Shown: positions 57,820-64,000 of the stretch, one piece after another | Layout: every line of letters starts with the position of its first letter | How positions within the stretch are numbered: the first letter of the stretch is position 1 | NCBI GenBank assembly: GCA_036429605.1 | Contig: JAVFKD010000002.1 | Span: forward strand, 248,001-312,000 | Source: Cladobotryum mycophilum | Lineage: Eukaryota > Ascomycota > Sordariomycetes > Hypocreales > Hypocreaceae | Direction: 5' to 3' | Length of the DNA: 64,000 nt | The notes under the pieces: generated by a model | Databases searched by the model: none | Seen by the model: only the letters and a program-made list of their open reading frames with translations | What the model was told of the DNA's origin: nothing | Translations under genes and position numbers: made by a program

Positions 57820-58145
57820 GAGATGCGTTTGGTAGCCATCCAACGCAACTAAGTCCCCGACCGGGCTCTACTCAATTATATCCATTACACCACAGAGTCG
57901 CGGGCGTTTGCACGTCCTTTTCAGCTCTTCGATCATTCCTCTGGGCCGTATTCTTGAGCATATTCGAGGACCCACTCGGCCTTGCGAGGTCCTCGTGTCT
58001 TCAGAAACCATTCTGGTTCCGGAATCAGGAGCTCCAGGGGGTGCTGCTTGTCAAATTTTCCGCTAGTCAGCCTACTCCGCCTGGGCTGTCGTGGCATCAG
58101 ATTCCCCCCGGCATGGAGACCCAGTGGCAATAGGAAATATGTTCG

Positions 58146-58487
58146 TTGCAGCGAATGGATGGCCGGTGGGCCGAGTTTCTGAAGAGGCTCTATGGAAAAC
58201 AGACAGCAGAGTTCGCTCAGGTCGTCCACGGCAAGGATCTACCGTTGCTCCAGGAACGGTTCCAGAACCTCCCCTGCAACAAGGCCCTCCTGTGGCAAAC
58301 TGCGTGGGTGAATGATGCAGCGTCTGTGCTTAACACTGGAACCTCTGCGATTTATGCCATTTCATGGGAGAAGACTGAGCCAGCTGAGCCGAAGCAGAGA
58401 AGATACAATATAGTTGCTGGTAGCATTCAAGAGTTATTCGCCCGTGCTCGCAGTGGAAACAAAAAAACGAATATAAATATAGAGTAA
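58146..58487 (+). CDS. Hypothetical small protein or C-terminal fragment
   Basis: This 113-codon frame has protein-like composition (RWAEFLKRLYGKQ, NKALLWQTAW, AIYAISWEKTEPAEPKQRR) and convincing third-position bias. It has no recognised domain. It may be a separate small gene or the end of the gene starting at 57118 if that gene is broken. A minus-strand frame at 57933-58229 also looks protein-like in the gap, so strand assignment of the middle part is unresolved. Confidence 0.3.
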   Translation: MQRMDGRWAEFLKRLYGKQTAEFAQVVHGKDLPLLQERFQNLPCNKALLWQTAWVNDAASVLNTGTSAIYAISWEKTEPAEPKQRRYNIVAGSIQELFARARSGNKKTNINIE

Positions 58488-58645
58488 AAGGAATTGAGAG
58501 GAATCACAGGTCGGTGGGTGCTAAGATCTCCGCTGCTAGCCGGGTGTGCACATACGTTCTTCGAGAACCTGGGAGCTAGGAATAGAAATCAATTTAGTAT
58601 AGTATGATTCTTGGTATCAATTCAGGTAAATCCTATTTGTACTTG

Positions 58646-60363
58646 TTACAAGTCTTCAAATCTCTTTGCGGCCCTCTTGCCCTTCCCACTATGCCACTCC
58701 TTGACCCAGGCCTTGACAAACTCAACCATGGCCGCTTGCACGGTAACGATTTGCTTGGGTGGGAATCCCTCAATATTCTTCTCATCATCCGGCACACCGT
58801 ACTCATCCCAGTGGTGAACACCGGGGTCAATAAGAAGGTAAGGCTCAGACACTGTTGACACGCGAGGTGGAAGGCCAATGGCATGAGGGGTCGCCTGGCG
58901 CCAGGGATCTTGCTTGCCGTCAATGATGGCAACGCGCGGGTAGCTGAAGTTGAAGCCGCCCAGCTTGTTGATGGACTCGACATCAGGGCGTGTGGTGACA
59001 TTGAAGACGGTTTTGCACATTGAAGAAGATGCTTCGAGAGTAACCTTGCGGGAGACAATGGACAGTTGGTTCTTTGGTGTACCGGAGCCAGTCTGGAAGT
59101 ATCCCCATCTGTAAAAAGCAAGTCAGTATGTAACTATAACTGTAAGAAATAACGAAATACTCACTGGGTGCACACTTGGTAAGTCCAGCTTCGGAAATCA
59201 GAACTAGCATAACTGGTGTCGTTGGAAGAAGGAGGGCCAAAGCACTCCAGAACGGTGTGATCCCCACATGCCGACTTAGTGAAGCTCCTCATCCAACCAA
59301 TGTAGTTGAGCACGCGATTGACGAATCCGTCACCGAGAGTCGCAAGGCCAGACTGAGCAACAAGACGTTGAACAACAGGCTTGAGATAGGCAGTGCTAGA
59401 GTAAAGCAAGGAATCCGAGGTAACAGATCCGCAGTAAGCGCCAAATCCTGCGTCGTCCTGCTCTGGATCCCAGTTTGTGCCTTGCAGTCCGTTAATACCA
59501 CTGCTGATGGCAACAGCAAAGTCGTAATCGCTTTCCAACCCTCCGAGACCAAAGATATTCTTGAGCTGGCTAATCTCGGTTTTGTTGTTGCCAAAGAGGA
59601 CAGTATCGACAACTTTTGTCAGCTTCTGGGTGGTTAGACCACAGTCGCCAGGGGCAAAGAGGCGGGCGGCCTCGTAATACTGCCAGTAGTCTTCAATCGC
59701 TGCGGTAACGCCAGATGATGAGATGGCGCCCCAGAAGACATCAGGGTATACCTTGCGGCTAAAAGCGGCAAAAGCGCCAGCATAGGAACCGCCGTAGATG
59801 ATCCAAGGCGCATTAGGGGCTGTCAAGTTGAGGTGCTCGAGGCCAGGGAACTGAACATTCTTGGCAAAGTAGGCGGTGTCGGCGAGAGCCTGTTCGGTCG
59901 ACAAGAAGCGCAAGTTGGGGTTTGTGAGATCGGGGACAGGGAAACTGGTGCCGTAGTAACGATGCTCCAGGACAATGCCAATACCACCCGTGGCCTTGGT
60001 CAGGATGGGCACAATGCCATACTGGATATAGGGTAAGCGATCAGAAGCGTCATCCTCACCAGAAGCGAGAACAATGACGGGACCACCGGGCTTGTAGTTG
60101 GAGGTATCGAGATAGTAGCGCAGAGGGAACTTGTCGTCGGAGTGCGGCGCGTATCTCGAGTCGTTGTGGAAATGATCGACGGGGACAGACAAGTTGTAAG
60201 CCTTGATGTCGGGATATTTCTTATCGAGCTCGGCGGTTTGGTCGGGTCTGGTGTTGGTCTTGAGGAATCGACTGGGAGAGTTTGCGGGAGTCAAGGCAGC
60301 AGCTTGGCCTGCAATTAATAAGCTGGCAGCACCATAGCGCCAGAATTGAGTAGTTGCAACCAT
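58646..60363 (-). CDS. Secreted serine peptidase, family S28 (prolyl carboxypeptidase-like)
   Basis: Two exons (60363-59165 and 59108-58646, 56-nt intron) sum to 554 codons. A signal peptide covers about residues 1-23 (MVATTQFWRYGAASLLIAGQ). The N-terminal block VPVDHFHNDSR, the EHRYYG motif and the nucleophile GGSYAG (Ser193) define the S28 alpha/beta-hydrolase family. Members cleave after proline from either end of peptides. The remaining triad residues fit DGKQDPWRQAT (Asp) and GVHHWDEYG (His) in the second exon. It is expected to be extracellular. An upstream in-frame Met at 60567 adds 68 residues with a hydrophobic stretch, but I prefer the start that exposes the signal peptide. Confidence 0.92.
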
Positions 60364-63300
60364 CTCCAAAAGCTGGTCAAGCTGTTTCTCACCGTTAGCA
60401 ACAAACAAGGGGATAGCAAAAGCTGCCCGGATGGGGAATTTCTCACCAATGGCCTCGGGGAAGACTGGCTTGAGGTTGCAGAAGAATGACAAAAGCAGGA
60501 CCAAGCCAGAAACTCCCCCGGCAGGTTCGAGAGAGCCCATACTTATAACCAACATGGTAGGTCGCATCTTACATGCTCTGGTGCTTTTACGTCGAGGCTG
60601 CTGTGAGACACGACCGAGGTGGGTGGTTGGTTGGAGCTGGAGTTGGTGGTGGGGAAGATCAGAAGTTCCAACGGTTCCATATCATTGGGCTCCATCTACT
60701 GCTGTAATCGCCACATCTGATTGGCTTATGCCCTGGAGCTTCCAGATACAGGGCGATTGAACCCCGCCGAGCTGCTGTAACGCTGCAGCACGGGCACACT
60801 GGAACCTTTATAGCAATTACAGGTACCCGTAAGCAGCGGGAGGCACACTGATAGAATGGATGAGGACTGGATTAAAACGGCGCAAACGTTATCTGTTATG
60901 ATATTGAGTTAAGTTGACTGCTTGCAATTGAAGAAATTAAGGTATAGACAAAGTATCAGTAGAGAAAACGTAGGTTCAATCCTTGCGTTGACCGATAGAG
61001 TCAGGTCCAGGTACTGACCTCTGAAGCTTGCGGTGTATGATAACCGGGCTCTGGGCTTGCTTAGAGGTAGACCTCCACTGTCAGGAACAGTAAAGCGTCT
61101 AGAACAGGGCTCCATCCACTAAAGCCACCGCTAAATCCACATACCTAGTGCCGGGAACTTCTACTTTCGGGTCGTCTTGGAGCAACTCAACCATTCAACT
61201 ATCACCAAACGAATCATCGATGATGGAATGAATCCATCACGCAATCCTTTGCCGGATCCTTCATATCCAAAAACAACTGCCCATCGAGTCCATGGTGTTG
61301 TAGTTAATCCCCCCGCCATTGCTACATCCTACATACATACAACTATGCACACGACAAAAACAACGGGCGTCTTTCGTCCCACCCTGCCGAATGCCGTATG
61401 ACTCAGCCAAACACGCCTCCTGCAAGCTTACGTTACTCCCATGAACGATTCCCTAGCCATGTCAACTCGACATCAGCAAACATCCATGAAAGGGTCAAAA
61501 TCAGGGCTGCCAAAACATACTCGATTATGAATAAGCATGGCTGGTAAAAGCAGATTGTTGTTGGGCTACCTGCCGCCTTCCTGCCATCTTTGTGGAACGA
61601 CATGCGACCTTATATCACCCCTTTCTGAAAGCTTGACTCAATACAACATCTCGATAATAGTAAAGCCGTCGCAAGTCGATACGGTATGCTGAATATGGGA
61701 ATACCTCAAGTTGCGGAAAGCTGGTCTATCCGAAAGTCCATGGTCCGGCGCATGAAACCTCCGAGGGAACCTTCATAGCTCAAGTGACCAAGAATCGTCA
61801 ACTGCCCAAGGCATTGAGCAATGAGGATCTGGACACCGGCTCTTACCATAATCTCAAACAGCTTCAAGCGATACTGCTTCAAGATGGGTCAGACTTCTGG
61901 TCTTCATGTTGGCTCAAGGAACAAAGGACGCAACTCTGTGTTTTTAACCCTCCATATCCCAGCATGGCCTTTCATAGTATCAGCCATGCCGTTTTAAGGT
62001 CCAATCTTTATACATAGGAGAGCGCCGACACCAAGATGGGCTGGTACCAACAACAAGCTCAAAATTGGAAGACCAAGAACAAGAACAGTGGTCAGTGGAG
62101 CGGCGACACACAATATCGAGTCCTCAAGAGACGGAAGAGAATCACAATATGCCGACACTTCCTTCTACAACTCGTTGTGTTGAGAAGAGTTCGTTCCCGG
62201 CCAGCCAAAGTTTGGGTCATTGGATACATCGTAGGAATCTCTCAATCGTCAGATCTGGCCTCTTTCCTCAGTATATCGTACGCTTTCCAAGACAGAATAC
62301 CTAGCACATCAGTCAACAGTACATCCTACCTCTCGCATCAACTTAACTTAGCTCCTTACACGGAAGATGGTCTCTATTCCAGCCAAACTCGTTTTTTGTG
62401 CTACAACCAGCCAAGTTTACGTGTCTCCACCACATGCTCTGGTCCTAGGTCCTCTGGTTTGGCAAGCACTCCCTCATGGAAAATGTCTATCGCACGTTCC
62501 CGCGTCCAGGCCTTCAGGGTGTCAAAATCAACGCATTGGTGGAAGGCCCAGCTGCGGGCTGTGACATCCTTACTGTCGCCTAGATATGAATAGATTTCGA
62601 GGGAGATGTCGCTATGGCACATAGTGCCTTGACGGTCCCAGGTCATCTCCTCGCAATCATGTGTTTGCTTCAACGTGAAGCGCCTACCCAGCCAGAATCA
62701 CCCAGGAGGGCTGAGCCTTCTGACTTGTCCGTACAAAATAGCACGAATATTGAACACCTTAGCAGCAATACAAGTTTTTGCGAAACTTCACAGGACTTGC
62801 TGGATCTTCATGGGGGCAAACTCGCTCACCAGTGCCTCAGTAATGCGATTGACAAACATCTCCATCAGCCTAACATGGAGCATTGAAAGCTGATATTAGG
62901 AAGCCAAGCAGTGTCCTTGCAAACAAATTGAATCCAAAGACCCCCGAGTTTGTTGAACTCTCCTGATTCTCATTGACTTTCAGATACCAATATGGCCATC
63001 TGAGTAATTCTGTCCAGCGATAGAAGATACTGAAGAAGAGTTAGCAAGTCTTTAGACATCAGTTTCCACTTCTCAGAGGGCTCCGGATGGCTGCTTGCAA
63101 CTTGGAAACGATCTGACGCACCCGATGCGTCTCCCAATCGTTAAAGCTTTCGAATATCACACCGAAATTTTCCTTTCACACACTCAATTGCATTCATCTC
63201 GCTTGATTACACAACCCGAACTGTCGATCATTTTCCTTCAATCATTCCATTTTACCTACAAAATGTCTTTCATAATAAAAATATACCGTTACAATTCCAC

Positions 63301-64000
63301 ACATGCCGTTCCAAGTCGGGTGTGGCTTTCAGTGCTATGTTGACACGTGAGGTAGAACTCATTGTCAGGCAAGAAAAGGGACTCACTTAAACAGAGTGAT
63401 TAAAGAAAGACATACACGTAACTCAGTCGATTAAGGCGAAAATCATTCGCCCAATCGAACGGCAGCGATCCCCAAGACGCAATCGAGAAAGGCATACGTC
63501 GCCCCTATTTTGCTGCGGCTGTTGGTGGTGCTACTTTCAGTCATTTTTCTTCGGAATGCTATCCTTATTAATGGCAGCGAGGCTCATCCACCAAGACCTG
63601 GCTGAGCGATAAACTTAGTTGGCCAAGTATGGCTACAATTACATCTTCAAGTCGCAATACAATTTAACCTGGTTTCCAAATCCTGCGTGACGATTCCAGA
63701 CCATGCTTGGGTTTATTCATGGAGCGTCTGCAGTATTTTGTTAGATCACAAGAAGATTCTCGCACTTCATTTCACAGCCTAACCGGCAACCGATATTGCA
63801 GTCATCGCAGCTTTGGTTCCAGCCATCTACTCCTTGGTCAATCCTTCCAAGATCAACTAAGATTAAGGACCTGGCATCAGATGGTATCTCTTCCGCATAT
63901 GATCCGCCACTCACAAGCAATGCTGCTAGAGAAAACGACCGACGCAGCCCTCAGCTCAGAGTCTGAAAGGATTCATAAGCACGAGATGAAAGGAACAGAC
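60364..64000. other. Gene-poor right end of the window
   Basis: About 3.6 kb without a convincing intact gene. Open frames near 61177, 61784, 62036 and 63095 lack domains and codon bias. A possibly decayed minus-strand segment at 62404-62880 is listed separately. Confidence 0.5.
62404..62880 (-). pseudogene. Possible decayed gene fragment, unrecognised
   Basis: On the minus strand a protein-like stretch (MFVNRITEALVSEFAPMKIQ, stop, then SFAKTCIAAK, stop, then SDISLEIYSYLGDS and FHQCVDFDTLKAWTRERAI) reads through at least two in-frame stops and ends at a TAG at about 62401. Residue composition is like coding sequence, but I cannot name a family. It may equally be chance. Confidence 0.25.

Overview
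The window is eukaryotic and reads as the genome of a filamentous ascomycete, most likely a Sordariomycete and perhaps a member of the Hypocreales. The genes carry many short introns (about 50-130 nt, GT..AG, several with CTRAC/CTAAT-like branch sites). The gene families present are typically fungal: Zn2Cys6 regulators, iterative polyketide synthases, a DHA2-type MFS pump, a GH18 chitinase, an S28 peptidase, F-box proteins and a DUF7580-type protein. The lineage is an inference; no rRNA or other marker gene is present.

Region 1 (about 0.2-28.9 kb) looks like a secondary-metabolite locus. In order it holds a phytanoyl-CoA-dioxygenase-like gene with one in-frame TGA (+), a CorA-like membrane protein (-), a wrecked non-reducing polyketide synthase of SAT-KS-MAT-(PT)-ACP type (-), an intact metallo-beta-lactamase-fold thioesterase of the kind that releases product from TE-less non-reducing PKSs (-), a Zn2Cys6 regulator with a one-base frame break (+), a complete 11-exon highly reducing PKS of about 2520 residues (-), and a 14-TM MFS transporter (+) divergent from that PKS. 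The non-reducing branch appears dead while its thioesterase is still open. The reducing PKS and the pump look intact.

Region 2 (about 28.9-37.3 kb) is a gene-poor stretch of nearly 6 kb followed by a complete second Zn2Cys6 regulator (742 aa, 6 exons). Region 3 (37.8-40.9 kb) is a tandem array of four tiny bacterial-type cold-shock proteins, all on the minus strand. Three have a clear intron in the 5' UTR; the fourth is degenerating in both its RNA-binding motif and its intron acceptor. Region 4 (41.9-45.6 kb) is a divergent pair: a C2H2-type multi-domain protein (-) and a DUF7580-like protein with a frame break (+).

Region 5 (46.2-60.4 kb) is ordinary accessory and secretome sequence: a CBM9-like secreted protein, a GH18 chitinase, a four-helix HabA-like membrane protein, two paralogous F-box proteins with the same exon structure, one or two unrecognised small genes, and a secreted S28 serine peptidase. 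The last 3.6 kb shows no convincing intact gene, only a possible decayed fragment near 62.4-62.9 kb.

Exon limits were set by hand from splice consensus and reading frame. The reducing PKS, the MFS pump, the second regulator, the CorA-like gene, both F-box genes, the C2H2 gene, the HabA-like gene and the S28 peptidase all sum to whole codons. Thioesterase exon edges carry an uncertainty of about one base.
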